Below, in pieces: positions 35,574-45,174 of a DNA stretch of 64,000 nucleotides. Under the pieces are notes generated by a model, which did no database searches, was not told where the DNA came from, and saw only the letters and a list, made by a program, of their open reading frames with translations. A program made the position numbers and the translations under genes. Position 1 is the stretch's first letter. Each line of letters starts with the position of its first letter. The stretch comes from Streptomyces sp. A3M-1-3. GTDB taxonomy: Bacteria; Actinomycetota; Actinomycetes; Streptomycetales; Streptomycetaceae. The stretch is from NCBI RefSeq assembly GCF_024213665.1, contig NZ_JANAVP010000001.1:124001-188000 (forward strand), in the 5' to 3' direction.

Positions 35574-36406
35574 CAGCGCGGGCAGAAGTAGCTGGAGCGG
35601 TTCATCCACGGGCGGCGGCGCATGGCGGTGCCGCAGCGGCGGCACGGCTCGTCCTCGCGCCCGTACGCGTCGAGCGACCGGTCGAAGTACCCCGACTCGC
35701 CGTTCACGTTGACGTAGAGGCTGTCGAAGCTGGTGCCGCCGACGGCGAGCGCCTCGTTCATCACGTCCCGGACATGGCCGAGGAGTTCGGCGCTGCGGGG
35801 CCGGGTGAGCGACGCGGTCGGGCGTTCGTAGTGCAGCCTGGCGCGCCAGAGCGCCTCGTCCGCGTAGATGTTGCCGACCCCGCTGATCAGCGACTGGTCG
35901 AGCAGTGCGCGCTTGATCGTCGTACGGCGCAGGCGCAGCGCGGTGTGGTACGCGGCCTCGTCGAAGGCCGGGTCCAGCGGATCCCGCGCGATGTGGGCGA
36001 TGACGTCCGGAAGCCCGTCGGGGGTGTTCTCGTGCAGGGACAGCCCGCCGAAGGTGCGCTGGTCCACGAAGCGCAGTTCGGTTCCCAGGGCGTCGGCGAA
36101 ACGGATCCGGATGCGCAGGTGCTTCTCGTCCGCGGCGTCCTGCGGCTGGACGAGGAGCTGGCCGCTCATACCGAGGTGGCCCAGTACCGAGAAGTCCCGG
36201 TCCTCCAGCGGCAGCCACAGGTACTTGCCGCGGCGGCGCGCGACACCGAAGCGGTGGCCCTGGAGGCGGGCCGCGAAGTCCTCGGCGCCCGCGAGGTGCC
36301 GGCGTACCGCACGCGGGTGCAGAACCTGCACGTCGGCGACGGTGCGCCCGGCGACCCAGCGCTCGAGACCGCGCCGCACGACTTCGACCTCGGGCAGCTC
36401 GGGCAC
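35546..36406 (-). CDS. mutM: Formamidopyrimidine-DNA glycosylase MutM (Fpg)
   Basis: Removes 8-oxoguanine and formamidopyrimidines, then cleaves the strand. The 286-residue protein starts [20 protein letters not shown] with the catalytic Pro2 and Glu3. It has [12 protein letters not shown], the helix-two-turn-helix ([20 protein letters not shown]) and the C-terminal zinc finger ([22 protein letters not shown]). GTG 36406 is chosen because it gives the conserved N-terminus and has GGAGGAG upstream. Downstream of rnc, separated by a strong hairpin. Convergent overlap with the HxlR gene. Confidence 0.95.
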   Translation of the reverse strand: MPELPEVEVVRRGLERWVAGRTVADVQVLHPRAVRRHLAGAEDFAARLQGHRFGVARRRGKYLWLPLEDRDFSVLGHLGMSGQLLVQPQDAADEKHLRIRIRFADALGTELRFVDQRTFGGLSLHENTPDGLPDVIAHIARDPLDPAFDEAAYHTALRLRRTTIKRALLDQSLISGVGNIYADEALWRARLHYERPTASLTRPRSAELLGHVRDVMNEALAVGGTSFDSLYVNVNGESGYFDRSLDAYGREDEPCRRCGTAMRRRPWMNRSSYFCPRCQRPPRASS

Positions 36407-36545
36407 GTGCGGTCTCCTCCGGAGGTGATGGCTGTAGGGGTACGGGAAGCCCGCCGCAGCGGCGGTCCCGGGATACGGAACGACCCGGCCCGCACCTGCG
36501 GCTGCCGGAACGGAACGCCCGACCCACACCCGGCGGCTGCAGGAA

Positions 36546-36583
36546 CGGCTCCGCCCGCCACGTGTCGCGGGCGGGCGGAGCCG
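36546..36583. terminator. Hairpin after rnc
   Basis: A 14-base perfect stem (CGGCTCCGCCCGCC and its complement at 36570-36583) with a 10-base loop, 18 bases after the rnc stop. It probably ends the DUF177-rpmF-rnc transcript before mutM. Confidence 0.75.
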
Positions 36584-36600
36584 GTGAAACCGGGCGGCGT

Positions 36601-37422
36601 TCAGGCCGCGTCCGGAGCGGGGGACGAGATGCCCTCCTCCTCCGGGGTGGCCTCGGCGGCGACCTCCGCCGCCTCCGCCTCGGCGGCCAGCCGCTCGTCC
36701 GCGGCGGCGCGGATGGCGCGCCACGCGGACTCCGCCGCCTGCTGTTCCGCTTCCTTCTTGCTGCGGCCGGTGCCGGTGCCGTACGAGACACCACCGACGC
36801 GGGCGGCAGCAGTGAAGGTCTTCTCGTGGTCAGGGCCCGTCTCGCTGACCAGGTACTCGGGTACCCCGAGGCCCTCGCTCGCGGTGAGTTCCTGGAGGCT
36901 GGTCTTCCAGTCCAGTCCCGCACCGAGGTTCGAGGACTTCTCGATCAGCGGGTCGAAGAGCCGGTGCACCAGCTCCGAGGCCGCGTCGAGGCCCTGGTCG
37001 AGATAGACCGCGCCGATCACCGCTTCAAGGGTGTCGGCGAGGATGGATGCCTTGTCCCGGCCGCCCGTGCCCTCTTCGCCCCGGCCGAGCCGGATGAAGG
37101 AGCCGAGTTCGAGGCCACGGCCGACCTCCGCCAGCGCACGCGAGTTGACCACCGCGGCCCGCAACTTGGCCAGCTGGCCTTCGGGCAGGTCGGGGTGGGT
37201 GCGATACAGCGTGTCCGTGACCACCAGGCCGAGCACGGAGTCCCCGAGGAACTCCAGTCGCTCGTTGGTGGGCAGGCCGCCGTTCTCGTACGCGTACGAA
37301 CGGTGCGTCAGCGCACGCACCAGAAGGGCGGACTCGAGCTGATACCCGAGCCGCCCTTCCAGAAGCGTGTGGGACGAGGCTGCGTTGATCGTGTCTGCCT
37401 GCTTGTCGGCCAGTTCAGACAT
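36601..37422 (-). CDS. rnc: Ribonuclease III (AbsB)
   Basis: Double-strand-specific endonuclease for rRNA and mRNA processing. In S. coelicolor the gene is absB, a global regulator of antibiotic production (established knowledge). The 273-residue protein has the signature [20 protein letters not shown] and the second acidic cluster [20 protein letters not shown]. The C-terminal dsRNA-binding domain is [20 protein letters not shown] to [19 protein letters not shown]. An acidic Ala/Glu-rich tail follows. ATG 37422. It follows rpmF by 19 bases. Confidence 0.96.
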   Translation of the reverse strand: MSELADKQADTINAASSHTLLEGRLGYQLESALLVRALTHRSYAYENGGLPTNERLEFLGDSVLGLVVTDTLYRTHPDLPEGQLAKLRAAVVNSRALAEVGRGLELGSFIRLGRGEEGTGGRDKASILADTLEAVIGAVYLDQGLDAASELVHRLFDPLIEKSSNLGAGLDWKTSLQELTASEGLGVPEYLVSETGPDHEKTFTAAARVGGVSYGTGTGRSKKEAEQQAAESAWRAIRAAADERLAAEAEAAEVAAEATPEEEGISSPAPDAA

Positions 37423-37441
37423 AGCGCCTCTCACCTGCCGC

Positions 37442-37615
37442 TCAGACCTCGAGGACCTGGCGCTTGTTGTAGGTGCCGCAGCTGGGGCACGCGATGTGCT
37501 GCTGCTTCGGCTCCTGGCAACGCTCACACGAAACCAGGGTGGGGACCGCAGCCTTCCACTGCGACCGGCGGTGGCGCGTGTTGCTGCGCGACATCTTCCG
37601 CTTCGGAACAGCCAC
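37442..37615 (-). CDS. rpmF: 50S ribosomal protein L32, zinc-binding form
   Basis: 57 residues: [20 protein letters not shown] and two Cys pairs ([19 protein letters not shown]), so this is the zinc-ribbon (C+) form. GTG 37615 is two bases after the DUF177 stop, indicating coupling. Zinc-free paralogs of L32, if any, lie outside the window. Confidence 0.96.
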   Translation of the reverse strand: MAVPKRKMSRSNTRHRRSQWKAAVPTLVSCERCQEPKQQHIACPSCGTYNKRQVLEV

Positions 37616-37617
37616 GG

Positions 37618-38223
37618 CTACTTCTCCTGCTTCTCGTCGACGCCCGACTCGGCGCCGCTCATGTTGTCCTTCTCGCCGTCCTGGATGGTCCCGGCGAGTC
37701 CCTGCAGTGCCGCCCAACGGATGTCGACGGCGTCGTGGTGGTGGTCCGGGTTGTCGTTCAGCCCGACTCCGCATTCGGAGCACAGACCGAGACAGTCCTC
37801 CCGGCACACCGGCTGCAGCGGGAGTGCGAGCACCACCGCGTCACGCAGCACAGGTTCGAGGTCGAACAAGCCGTCCTCGATGAAGAGCCTGTCCTCGTCG
37901 TCCTCGGCGTCGGCGACAGGTTCCGCTTTGGGGCGGCCCCGGTCGTCGGCGTCAGGGTACGAGAACATCTCCTGGAAGTCCGCTTCGAGCTCCAGCTCCA
38001 GCGACTCCAGACACCTTACGCACTCCCCCTCGGCCGACGCACGGGCGGTGCCTGTGACAAGCACCCCTTCCATGACCGACTCCAGGCGGAGGTCGAGCTC
38101 CATCGGGGCGCCTTCCGGCACTCCGATGACCCCGTCGAGACCGAAGTCCTTGGGGGCCGCAATCTCGCGGGACAGCCGCTGCAGAGCACCAGGACGCCGA
38201 CCCAGCTCGTGTGTGTCGAACAC
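37618..38223 (-). CDS. DUF177 / YceD family protein
   Basis: Partner gene of rpmF in many bacteria, linked to large-subunit rRNA assembly. 201 residues: [40 protein letters not shown], and the Cys segment [20 protein letters not shown], ending in [14 protein letters not shown] and an acidic tail. GTG 38223 is given as the start. The reading continues upstream in frame to a CTG at 38256 ([16 protein letters not shown]), which resembles what I remember for streptomycete orthologs. A CTG start would be unusual but possible. Confidence 0.88.
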   Translation of the reverse strand: MFDTHELGRRPGALQRLSREIAAPKDFGLDGVIGVPEGAPMELDLRLESVMEGVLVTGTARASAEGECVRCLESLELELEADFQEMFSYPDADDRGRPKAEPVADAEDDEDRLFIEDGLFDLEPVLRDAVVLALPLQPVCREDCLGLCSECGVGLNDNPDHHHDAVDIRWAALQGLAGTIQDGEKDNMSGAESGVDEKQEK

Positions 38224-38428
38224 GAGGGGGTTGCGGTGGTCGAGGTGGGTGTTCAGGACTGTTCCCGCTTTCGGATCGCTGTGGGGGTGGCCGCCGCGCG
38301 GTGCATTACCAGACGGGCAGTATCGCCAGGCGGGCAGCCGAGATCGCGGACGTACTCGCGACCGAAGAGCCAGGATACTGGACGCTTCGCTCAGGGCCCA
38401 ATCCGCCTCCTGGGCGGCCGGACAGGAC

Positions 38429-39472
38429 CTAGCGTCCCTGCTCGTACTCGCGCAGCTGGTCGAGGTTGATCATGCTCGTGTCGAAGAAGCTGGTCTCGTC
38501 GAGCGCGGCCTGCTGCTGGGGCTGCTGCTGAGCATGCTGCCCGTAGCCGTGGTCGTAGCCCTGCTGCTGATAGGCGGCGTACGCGTCCTGCTGCGGGTAG
38601 GCGTACGGATCCTGCTGCGCGTACGCCGGCTGCTGCTGGTAGCCGTACGGGTCCTGCTGGGGCTGCTGGGGCTGCTGGTACGCGTACAGATCCTGCTGCT
38701 GGGCGTACGCCGGCTGCTGCTGGACCGGGATCACCGACTGCGGCTCCGCCAGGTCCGCGAGGAAGTCCGCGTCGCTGCCGGGCTGCTGCTCGCCCGAGCC
38801 GTCCTGCGCGACCATGTGGGCACCGAGGTCGTCGCTGGCCACCCGGCCGTGCAGCTTCTGCCGGCCGCGGCCGACCGCGTCGAGGGTCTTGGACAGGACG
38901 GTCTCGAACGCGCCCAGTTTGGCGTCGACGTATTCGTCGGCCCGCTGCCGCAGCGTCTCGGGGTCCTGGCTGCGCTCGGGGGCTTCCGCGTAGTCCGGGT
39001 CCGCGTACCCGTCGTGGCCCTGGCCGGGCGCGCGGCCGAGGAGCTTCTCGCGGCCGCGGTCCACCGAGCCGATCGTCTTGGTCAGGACGACCTCGAAGTT
39101 CGCCAGCTTGCTGTCGACGTAGTCGTCGGCCTCGGCGCGGATCTCCTCGGCGTCCCGGCGGGCCTCGGCGAGGATGCGGTCGGCCTCCTCCTGAGACTGC
39201 CGGGCGACCTCGGTGTCGGAGATCAGCGAACCACGCTGGGCGTGTGCCGACTCGATGATCCGCTCAGCCTCCTGGCGGGCCTGCTCGACGAGCTGCTCCC
39301 GGCCGCCGATCAGCTCCTGGGCCTGCGCGAGGGAGCCGGGCAGGGCCTGCCGTACCTCTTCCAGCATGGCGAGCAGCTCGGCACGGTTGACCACACACGA
39401 GGCCGACATGGGCATGGACCGGGCGCTGCCGACCGCCTCGACGATCTCGTCGAGCTTCTTCTGCACGTCCAC
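38429..39472 (-). CDS. DivIVA-like coiled-coil protein with Gln/Tyr-rich tail
   Basis: 347 residues, often annotated as cell-division initiation protein in Streptomyces. The N-terminus VDVQKKLDEIVEAVGSARSM is followed by coiled coil (ELIGGREQLVEQARQEAERI, QSQEEADRILAEARRDAEEI). A unit of about 35 residues occurs twice: ADDYVDSKLANFEVVLTKTI then REKLLGR, and ADEYVDAKLGAFETVLSKTL then RQKLHGR. The last ~100 residues are Gln/Tyr/Pro/Ala-rich (AYAQQDPYAYPQQDAYAAYQ). It is not polar DivIVA itself; the role is unknown. GTG 39472 gives the conserved start. It ends 205 bases before the DUF177 GTG. Confidence 0.85.
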   Translation of the reverse strand: MDVQKKLDEIVEAVGSARSMPMSASCVVNRAELLAMLEEVRQALPGSLAQAQELIGGREQLVEQARQEAERIIESAHAQRGSLISDTEVARQSQEEADRILAEARRDAEEIRAEADDYVDSKLANFEVVLTKTIGSVDRGREKLLGRAPGQGHDGYADPDYAEAPERSQDPETLRQRADEYVDAKLGAFETVLSKTLDAVGRGRQKLHGRVASDDLGAHMVAQDGSGEQQPGSDADFLADLAEPQSVIPVQQQPAYAQQQDLYAYQQPQQPQQDPYGYQQQPAYAQQDPYAYPQQDAYAAYQQQGYDHGYGQHAQQQPQQQAALDETSFFDTSMINLDQLREYEQGR

Positions 39473-39538
39473 CTGTGCTCGCCACTCTCTACCTGGATCG
39501 GAGACGGACGGGACGACTGTACGGCCAGTCGGCACCGT

Positions 39539-39565
39539 CCCCCTACACCCAGGGGGTGTAGGGGG
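39539..39565. terminator. Hairpin after coaD
   Basis: Perfect 12-base stem (CCCCCTACACCC / GGGTGTAGGGGG) with a 3-base loop, 38 bases after the coaD stop and 67 bases before the DivIVA-like gene start. It likely ends the recG-rsmD-coaD transcript. Confidence 0.75.
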
Positions 39566-39602
39566 TGGACCCCCAGACACCGGGTGACGGGCAGTCAGTA
39601 CG

Positions 39603-40082
39603 TCACTTCCGGCCGAGCCGCTCGATGAGGGCTCGGTGCACCACGGGGGGCAGCAGGTGGGCGACGTCGCCACCCCAGGCGGCGACCTCCTTGACCAGGC
39701 TGGAGGAGAGGAAGCTGTAGGTGGGGTTGGTCGGCACGAACAGGGTCTCGACGCCCGAGAGCCCTATGTTCATCTGGGCCATCTGCAGCTCGTAGTCGAA
39801 GTCGCTGACCGCCCGCAGGCCCTTGACGATGGCCGGGATGTCGCGCTGCTTGCAGAAGTCGACGAGGAGGCCGTGGAAGGACTCGACCTCGACGTTGCCG
39901 CAGTCGGCGGTCACCTCGCGGATCAGCTCGATGCGCTCCTCGACCGTGAACAGACCCTGCTTCGACTGATTGATCATCACGGCCACGTGTACGACGTCGT
40001 ACAGCTTGGAGGCGCGGGAAATGATGTCGAGGTGTCCATTGGTGATGGGGTCGAATGACCCCGGACAGACGGCGCGGCGCAA
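39603..40082 (-). CDS. coaD: Phosphopantetheine adenylyltransferase
   Basis: Fourth step of coenzyme A synthesis: 4'-phosphopantetheine plus ATP to dephospho-CoA. Signature [20 protein letters not shown] (T/HxGH) and [19 protein letters not shown] are present. TTG 40082 gives 159 residues and the usual [12 protein letters not shown] start, with GAGGGAC upstream. ATG 40112 would add ten residues and overlap the rsmD stop as ATGA, so it is a real alternative. It follows rsmD directly. Confidence 0.93.
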   Translation of the reverse strand: MRRAVCPGSFDPITNGHLDIISRASKLYDVVHVAVMINQSKQGLFTVEERIELIREVTADCGNVEVESFHGLLVDFCKQRDIPAIVKGLRAVSDFDYELQMAQMNIGLSGVETLFVPTNPTYSFLSSSLVKEVAAWGGDVAHLLPPVVHRALIERLGRK

Positions 40083-40108
40083 CTGAAGTCCCTCGCTCTC
40101 CGGTCCGG

Positions 40109-40693
40109 TCATGGTGCGTCTTCGCACGTAGAGGCGGCGTGACCGTACCAAAGCGTGCCCTCGCCGTAACGACGGGCCCGCAGTGGCTCGAAGCTTTCCG
40201 GCCAACGGAATTCGCCGCCTCTGGTGCTGCGCTCCACGGTGACGAGCGCATCGTCCGTGAGCCAGCCCTGGGAGCGGAGTGTGAGGAGTATCTCGCCAAG
40301 ATCGTCGTCCGTGACCTCGTACGGCGGGTCGAGGAACACCACGTCGTACGGGGCACTGGGCGCCGGACCCGAGACGATCTGCTCTGCTTTGCCCGACCTG
40401 ACCTCGGCGCCGGGCAGGCCGACCGCGCGGACGTTCTCCCGGATGGTGCGGGCCGCCCGGCCGTCCGCCTCGACGAGCAGGGCGTGTTCGGCGCCGCGGG
40501 ACAGCGCCTCCAGGCCCACGGCGCCGGATCCGCCGTACAGATCGAGCACCCGGGCGCCGTGCAGCGAGCCGAGCAGGGACTCCCAGGTGGAGAACAACCC
40601 CTCTCGTGCCCGGTCGGAGGTGGGGCGGGTGCCGTTGCCCGGCGGGACGGCGAGGCGGCGCCCACCGGCCGCGCCGGCGATCACGCGGGTCAT
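40109..40693 (-). CDS. rsmD: 16S rRNA (guanine-966 N2)-methyltransferase RsmD
   Basis: 194 residues, starts [20 protein letters not shown]. AdoMet motif [20 protein letters not shown], and catalytic DPPY in [20 protein letters not shown]. The [16 protein letters not shown] segment is typical of RsmD. ATG 40693. It lies between recG (103 bases) and coaD, with which it may be coupled. Confidence 0.95.
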   Translation of the reverse strand: MTRVIAGAAGGRRLAVPPGNGTRPTSDRAREGLFSTWESLLGSLHGARVLDLYGGSGAVGLEALSRGAEHALLVEADGRAARTIRENVRAVGLPGAEVRSGKAEQIVSGPAPSAPYDVVFLDPPYEVTDDDLGEILLTLRSQGWLTDDALVTVERSTRGGEFRWPESFEPLRARRYGEGTLWYGHAASTCEDAP

Positions 40694-40796
40694 CTGAGTC
40701 TGCGGTCCTTCGGGACGAGGGTGGATGTGCTGGGCGGGTTGCACAGCAGGTGCTTAAACGATAGGCCGTCGGCCCCGCGGCGACTCCCCCGCCGTC

Positions 40797-42986
40797 TCAG
40801 CCCTTCTCCAGGTACTGCTCGCGCTCGGTGTCCAGCAGCGCGTCCAGCGCGGTGCGCAGCTCGGGGAGATGCTCCAGGTCCGGGTCGGCCGAGACGGTCG
40901 CGACCGCCTCCTCGCGGGCCTCCGCGATGATCTCCTCGTCTTCGATGACGGCGAGCATCCGCAGCGAGGACCGCACGCCCGACTGGGCCTGGCCAAGCAC
41001 ATCGCCCTCGCGGCGCTGCTCCAGGTCGATCCGGGACAGCTCGAAGCCGTCCAGGGTGGCGGCCACCGCGGTCAGCCGGGCTCTGGCCGGGCTCGCCTCC
41101 GGCATCTCGCTCACCAGCAGGCAGAGGCCGGCGGCCGAGCCGCGGCCCACGCGGCCGCGCAACTGGTGCAGCTGGGAGACGCCGAAGCGGTCCGCGTCCA
41201 TGATCACCATCACGGTGGCGTTGGGGACGTTCACCCCGACCTCGATGACGGTCGTGGCGACCAGGACATGCACCTCGCCGGCCGTGAAGCGGCGCATCAC
41301 GGCGTCCTTGTCGTCCGGCTGCATCCGGCCGTGCAGGACCTCCACGCGCAGCCCCTTCAGCGGCCCCGAGGCGATCTGCTCGGCGATCTCCAGCACCGCG
41401 AGCGGCGGGCGCTTCTCGGCCTCGTCCTCGGGCGACGCGGCCTTCTTCCCGGGCTCGTCCTCGTCGTCCCCGATGCGCGGGCACACCACGTACGCCTGGT
41501 GGCCCTTCTCCACCTCCTCGCGTACGCGCTCCCAGGTACGCGCGAGGAAGTGCGGCTTGTCCTTGGCCGGTACGACATGGCTGGCGATCGGCGACCGGCC
41601 GGCCGGCAGCTGGTCCAGCACCGAGGTCTCCAGATCGCCGAAGACGGTCATCGCGACCGTGCGCGGGATCGGGGTCGCCGTCATGACCAGCAGGTGCGGG
41701 GGCTGCTTGCCCTTGGAACGGAGAGCGTCGCGCTGCTCCACGCCGAAGCGGTGCTGTTCGTCGACCACGACCAGTCCGAGGTCGTGGAACTGCACCTTGT
41801 CCTCGATCAGGGCATGCGTGCCGATGACGATCCCGGCCTCGCCGGTGACCAGGTCGAGCAGCGCCTGCCGGCGCGCTGCCGCCCCCATCGACCCGGTGAG
41901 CAGCACCACCTTGGTGCCCTGCTCGGCCCCGCCGAGCATTCCTCCCTCCGCCAGCTCGCCCATCATCTCGGTCACCGACCGGTGGTGCTGCTGGGCCAGC
42001 ACCTCGGTGGGCGCGAGCATCGCCGCCTGGCCGCCGGCGTCCACGACCGCGAGCATCGCGCGCAGTGCGACGAGGGTCTTGCCGGAACCGACCTCGCCCT
42101 GGAGGAGCCGGTGCATGGGGTGCTCGGTGGCGAGGTCCGTGAAGATCTCGGCGGTGACCTTCTGCTGGCCCTCGGTGAGGGTGAACGGCAGCTTGGCGTC
42201 GAAGGCGTCGAGCAGCCCGTCCGGGACCTGTTTCCTTGCCACGGCGGGCAGTTGGGTGTCCGCGTACCGGCGCCGGGCGAGCGCGACCTGGAGGACGAAC
42301 GCCTCGTCCCACTTGAGGCGGTCCCGGGCTGCGGCGATGTCGGCCTTGGTGCGCGGCCGGTGGATGGCCTGCAGCGCTTCGGGGAGGGTGGCCAGCCCGC
42401 GGCCTTCGCGCAGCGAGGGCGGCAGCGGGTCGACGGCGTCCCGGGCGCTGGGCAGGACCGCGTCCACAGCTTTGGAGATCTTCCACGACTCCAGCTGCTT
42501 ACAGGCCGCATAGATCGGGATCAACTGGTTGGCGAAGGCGTCCACCGCGTCCTCGGCGCTCGCTGCGCCCAGCGGCTCGTACGCGGGGTGGGCGAGCTGC
42601 AGCTTGCGGTTGAACATGGACACCTTGCCGGCGAACATGGCGCGGCTGCCGGGCAGCAGTTCCTTGTGGGGCTTGTGGATCCCCTTGCCGAAGAAGACCA
42701 GTTGCAGTCGTCCGCTGCCGTCGGTGATCGTCACCTCGAGCCGCTGGCCGCGGCCCTGGTTGAACTTCAGCACGCGGGCGTCCGCGACCTGGGCGACGAC
42801 CGTGACGTGCTCGTCCAGGGGCAGCTCGGAGAGCGGGGTCAGCTCGCCCCGCTCGGCGTACCGCCGGGGATAGTGGTGCAGCAGATCACTGACCGTGTGC
42901 AGGCCGAGGTGCTCGGCCATCACCTTGGCGGTGGCGGGGCCGAGAGTCTTCTTCAGGGGTTCGTCGAACGCGGACACGCGATCCAT
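40797..42986 (-). CDS. recG: ATP-dependent DNA helicase RecG
   Basis: Branch-migration helicase that remodels stalled forks, 729 residues. The wedge (OB) domain is VTVVAQVADARVLKFNQGRG and LQLVFFGKGIHKPHKELLPG. Helicase motifs: HRLLQGEVGSGKTLVALRAM (I), GLVVVDEQHRFGVEQRDALR (II), HLLVMTATPIPRTVAMTVFG (III), VHVLVATTVIEVGVNVPNAT (V) and QLHQLRGRVGRGSAAGLCLL (VI). An insertion between helicase lobes (DDEDEPGKKAASPEDEAEKR) is charged. ATG 42986 (MDRVSAFDEPLKKTLGPATA) gives the conserved start. Confidence 0.96.
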   Translation of the reverse strand: MDRVSAFDEPLKKTLGPATAKVMAEHLGLHTVSDLLHHYPRRYAERGELTPLSELPLDEHVTVVAQVADARVLKFNQGRGQRLEVTITDGSGRLQLVFFGKGIHKPHKELLPGSRAMFAGKVSMFNRKLQLAHPAYEPLGAASAEDAVDAFANQLIPIYAACKQLESWKISKAVDAVLPSARDAVDPLPPSLREGRGLATLPEALQAIHRPRTKADIAAARDRLKWDEAFVLQVALARRRYADTQLPAVARKQVPDGLLDAFDAKLPFTLTEGQQKVTAEIFTDLATEHPMHRLLQGEVGSGKTLVALRAMLAVVDAGGQAAMLAPTEVLAQQHHRSVTEMMGELAEGGMLGGAEQGTKVVLLTGSMGAAARRQALLDLVTGEAGIVIGTHALIEDKVQFHDLGLVVVDEQHRFGVEQRDALRSKGKQPPHLLVMTATPIPRTVAMTVFGDLETSVLDQLPAGRSPIASHVVPAKDKPHFLARTWERVREEVEKGHQAYVVCPRIGDDEDEPGKKAASPEDEAEKRPPLAVLEIAEQIASGPLKGLRVEVLHGRMQPDDKDAVMRRFTAGEVHVLVATTVIEVGVNVPNATVMVIMDADRFGVSQLHQLRGRVGRGSAAGLCLLVSEMPEASPARARLTAVAATLDGFELSRIDLEQRREGDVLGQAQSGVRSSLRMLAVIEDEEIIAEAREEAVATVSADPDLEHLPELRTALDALLDTEREQYLEKG

Positions 42987-43048
42987 TCCACACCATGGCT
43001 CTGACATACGGGCCGGATGCGGTATGGACACGGGGGGATGCGTCGCGG

Positions 43049-44671
43049 CTATTCGACGCCGATCAGCAGCGGTGCCGCGTGGCAGCCGCCCGGGTAGACC
43101 ACCGTGTCCACCGCCAGGTGGCCGTCCCGTACGTACGACGCGAGGTGTTCGGCGACGGTGTCCGGCACCTCCGCGCCGACGACCAGGGTGACCAGTTCGC
43201 CGCCGGCCGCCAGCATACGGTCCAGCACCGTTTCCGCCGTGGCGGTCAGGTCGGAGCCGATCACCGCCACGTCGCCGTCGATCAGCCCGAGCACGTCCCC
43301 GGCCTGGCAGACGCCCGCCATGGTCCACGACTGCCGCTCGGCGACGGCCAGTTCGGCGTAGCGCGTGGCGCCCGCCGCGGCCGTCATCGCCACCACGTCC
43401 TCGTCGAAGCGGCGGTCCGGTTCATGGACGGCGAGGGCCGCCAGGCCCTGGACCGCGGAGCGGGTGGGGATGAGGGCGACGCGTACGCCCTCGGTACGGG
43501 CCTGTTCCGCGGCGGCCGCCGCGGTGTGGCGCAGGTCGGCGTCGTTCGGCAGGAGCACCACCTCACGGGCGTGCGCGCGGCGGATCGCGTCGACGAGTTC
43601 GCCGCTGGCCGGCGGCTCGCCGGGGCGCGCGAGCACCGTCGTGGCGCCCGCCTCGGCGCACAGTCCGGCCAGGCCCTCGCCCGGGACGACCGAGACGACC
43701 GCGCGCTGCACCTGCTCGGGCGGCGCGGCCGGGCCGCGGCGGTCGTCGAAGTGGGTGATCCGGATGCGGTACGGCCGACCGGCCTCGACGCCGGCCTCCA
43801 CGGCGGCGCCCGCGTCGTCCACGTGGACGTGTACGTTCCACAGCCCGTCGCCGCCGACGACGACGAGGGAGTCGCCGAGGCCGTCGAGCCGGATGCGCAG
43901 CCGCGCGACGGCTTCGTCGTCCGCTTCAAGGAGGTAGATCACCTCGAAGGCCGGCCCATCGCTCACGTGTTCCGCATCGCCGTCAGGGGCGCCGGGGGCA
44001 CAGTCGAGCGCCGCCCGGTGCGAGGGCGCGGGTTCCGCCGGGGCCTCGCCGGTGAGCACCTCGACCAGCGCCGCGAGCACAGTGAGCAGCCCGCGGCCAC
44101 CCGCGTCGACGACGCCCGCGCGCCTGAGCACGGCCAGCTGGCCGGGGGTCGCGTCCAGCGCGACGCACGCCCCGTCGTACGCCGCGCGCGCCACCGAGAC
44201 GGCGTCTCCCGAGGCGCCCTCCGCCGCGTCGGCGGCCGCGGTGGCCACCGTGAGGACCGTGCCCTCAACGGGGTGCGCCACCGCGCCGTACGCCGACTCG
44301 GCGGCCCGGCGCAGGGCCGGCGCCAGCCCGGCGTCGTCAAGCACCTCCGCCATACCGCGCAGCAGCTGGGCGAGGATCGTGCCGGAGTTGCCCCGGGCAC
44401 CGATGAGCGCGCCGTGCGCCATCGCGCGTACGGCGTCGTTCAGCGAGGGCACCGAGCCGTCCGCGACGGCTTCGTGAGCGGCGAACACCGCCTCCACCGC
44501 CTGCGCGGCGGACTCGACGGTCATGTACAGGTTGGTTCCGGTGTCCCCGTCGGCGACCGGGTAGACGTTGATCGCGTCGATCTCCTCGCGGGCCCGGCCC
44601 AGCGCCGTCAGCGCCCGTGAACTCCAGCTGCGCACCGCGTCGGCGTCGAGCGTGGGCGGCGTGTGCGGCAC
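43049..44671 (-). CDS. DAK2/FakA-like (YloV family) kinase protein
   Basis: 540 residues. The N-terminal DAK2 domain binds ATP: INVYPVADGDTGTNLYMTVE and LIGARGNSGTILAQLLRGMA. The central and C-terminal parts resemble FakA (GDSLVVVGGDGLWNVHVHVD, NDADLRHTAAAAAEQARTEG). FakA phosphorylates fatty acids bound to FakB (DegV proteins) in Firmicutes. No degV gene is in this window, so the same role here is only likely. GTG 44671 has GGAGGA six bases upstream, preferred over 44758. Gene order recG next to a DAK2 gene and rpmB is widely conserved. Confidence 0.9.
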   Translation of the reverse strand: MPHTPPTLDADAVRSWSSRALTALGRAREEIDAINVYPVADGDTGTNLYMTVESAAQAVEAVFAAHEAVADGSVPSLNDAVRAMAHGALIGARGNSGTILAQLLRGMAEVLDDAGLAPALRRAAESAYGAVAHPVEGTVLTVATAAADAAEGASGDAVSVARAAYDGACVALDATPGQLAVLRRAGVVDAGGRGLLTVLAALVEVLTGEAPAEPAPSHRAALDCAPGAPDGDAEHVSDGPAFEVIYLLEADDEAVARLRIRLDGLGDSLVVVGGDGLWNVHVHVDDAGAAVEAGVEAGRPYRIRITHFDDRRGPAAPPEQVQRAVVSVVPGEGLAGLCAEAGATTVLARPGEPPASGELVDAIRRAHAREVVLLPNDADLRHTAAAAAEQARTEGVRVALIPTRSAVQGLAALAVHEPDRRFDEDVVAMTAAAGATRYAELAVAERQSWTMAGVCQAGDVLGLIDGDVAVIGSDLTATAETVLDRMLAAGGELVTLVVGAEVPDTVAEHLASYVRDGHLAVDTVVYPGGCHAAPLLIGVE

Positions 44672-44905
44672 CTGGCGTCCTCCTATGGGCGGCGTGGGTT
44701 GCACCGCAGGGTAACGACGGGGCGGGGGACCGTCCGGGGCGGGGGCCGTGGGAGCCATGCTAGTTTCGTCCTACGGGAGCGGCCGTTGTATGCTGCTCCG
44801 GTTGCCCGGCAAAAGTCGGGCCATACCCCCGGCAAGCCATCGATCTTCAGATCCCGGCGCGCCGGGAATTCACTGTAAGTGCATCTGAAGTCTTTGGAGT
44901 GACCC

Positions 44906-45091
44906 GTGGCTGCCAACTGCGACGTTTGCGGCAAGGGGCCGAGCTTCGGCAACAACATTTCGCACTCGCACCGCCGTACGTCCCGTCGCTGGAACCCCAA
45001 CATCCAGCGCGTGCGTGCCGTGGTCGGTCGGACGCCGAAGCGGCTCAACGTCTGCACCTCGTGCATCAAGGCCGGCAAGGTCTCGCGCTGA
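44906..45091 (+). CDS. rpmB: 50S ribosomal protein L28, zinc-binding form
   Basis: 61 residues: [40 protein letters not shown] and [15 protein letters not shown]. Two Cys pairs mark the C+ form. GTG 44906 follows GGAG by seven bases. It is divergent from the DAK2 gene and followed by a strong intrinsic terminator. Confidence 0.96.
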   Translation: MAANCDVCGKGPSFGNNISHSHRRTSRRWNPNIQRVRAVVGRTPKRLNVCTSCIKAGKVSR

Positions 45092-45130
45092 CGGTCTCGT
45101 CGTAGCGCAGCCCTTTCCGGTTGCCTGGAA

Positions 45131-45160
45131 AGCCGGTCCACCCAGGTGGACCGGCTTTTT
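45131..45160 (+). terminator. Intrinsic terminator after rpmB
   Basis: 12-base stem AGCCGGTCCACC / GGTGGACCGGCT followed by a five-T run (45156-45160), 39 bases after the rpmB stop. Convergent thiD ends at 45175. Confidence 0.88.
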
Positions 45161-45174
45161 GCCGTGCTCACGGC

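Noticed and set aside
42995..44620. A 541-codon plus-strand open frame antisense to the DAK2 gene
   Set aside because: No domain, no ribosome site, and the opposite strand encodes a conserved kinase-like protein.
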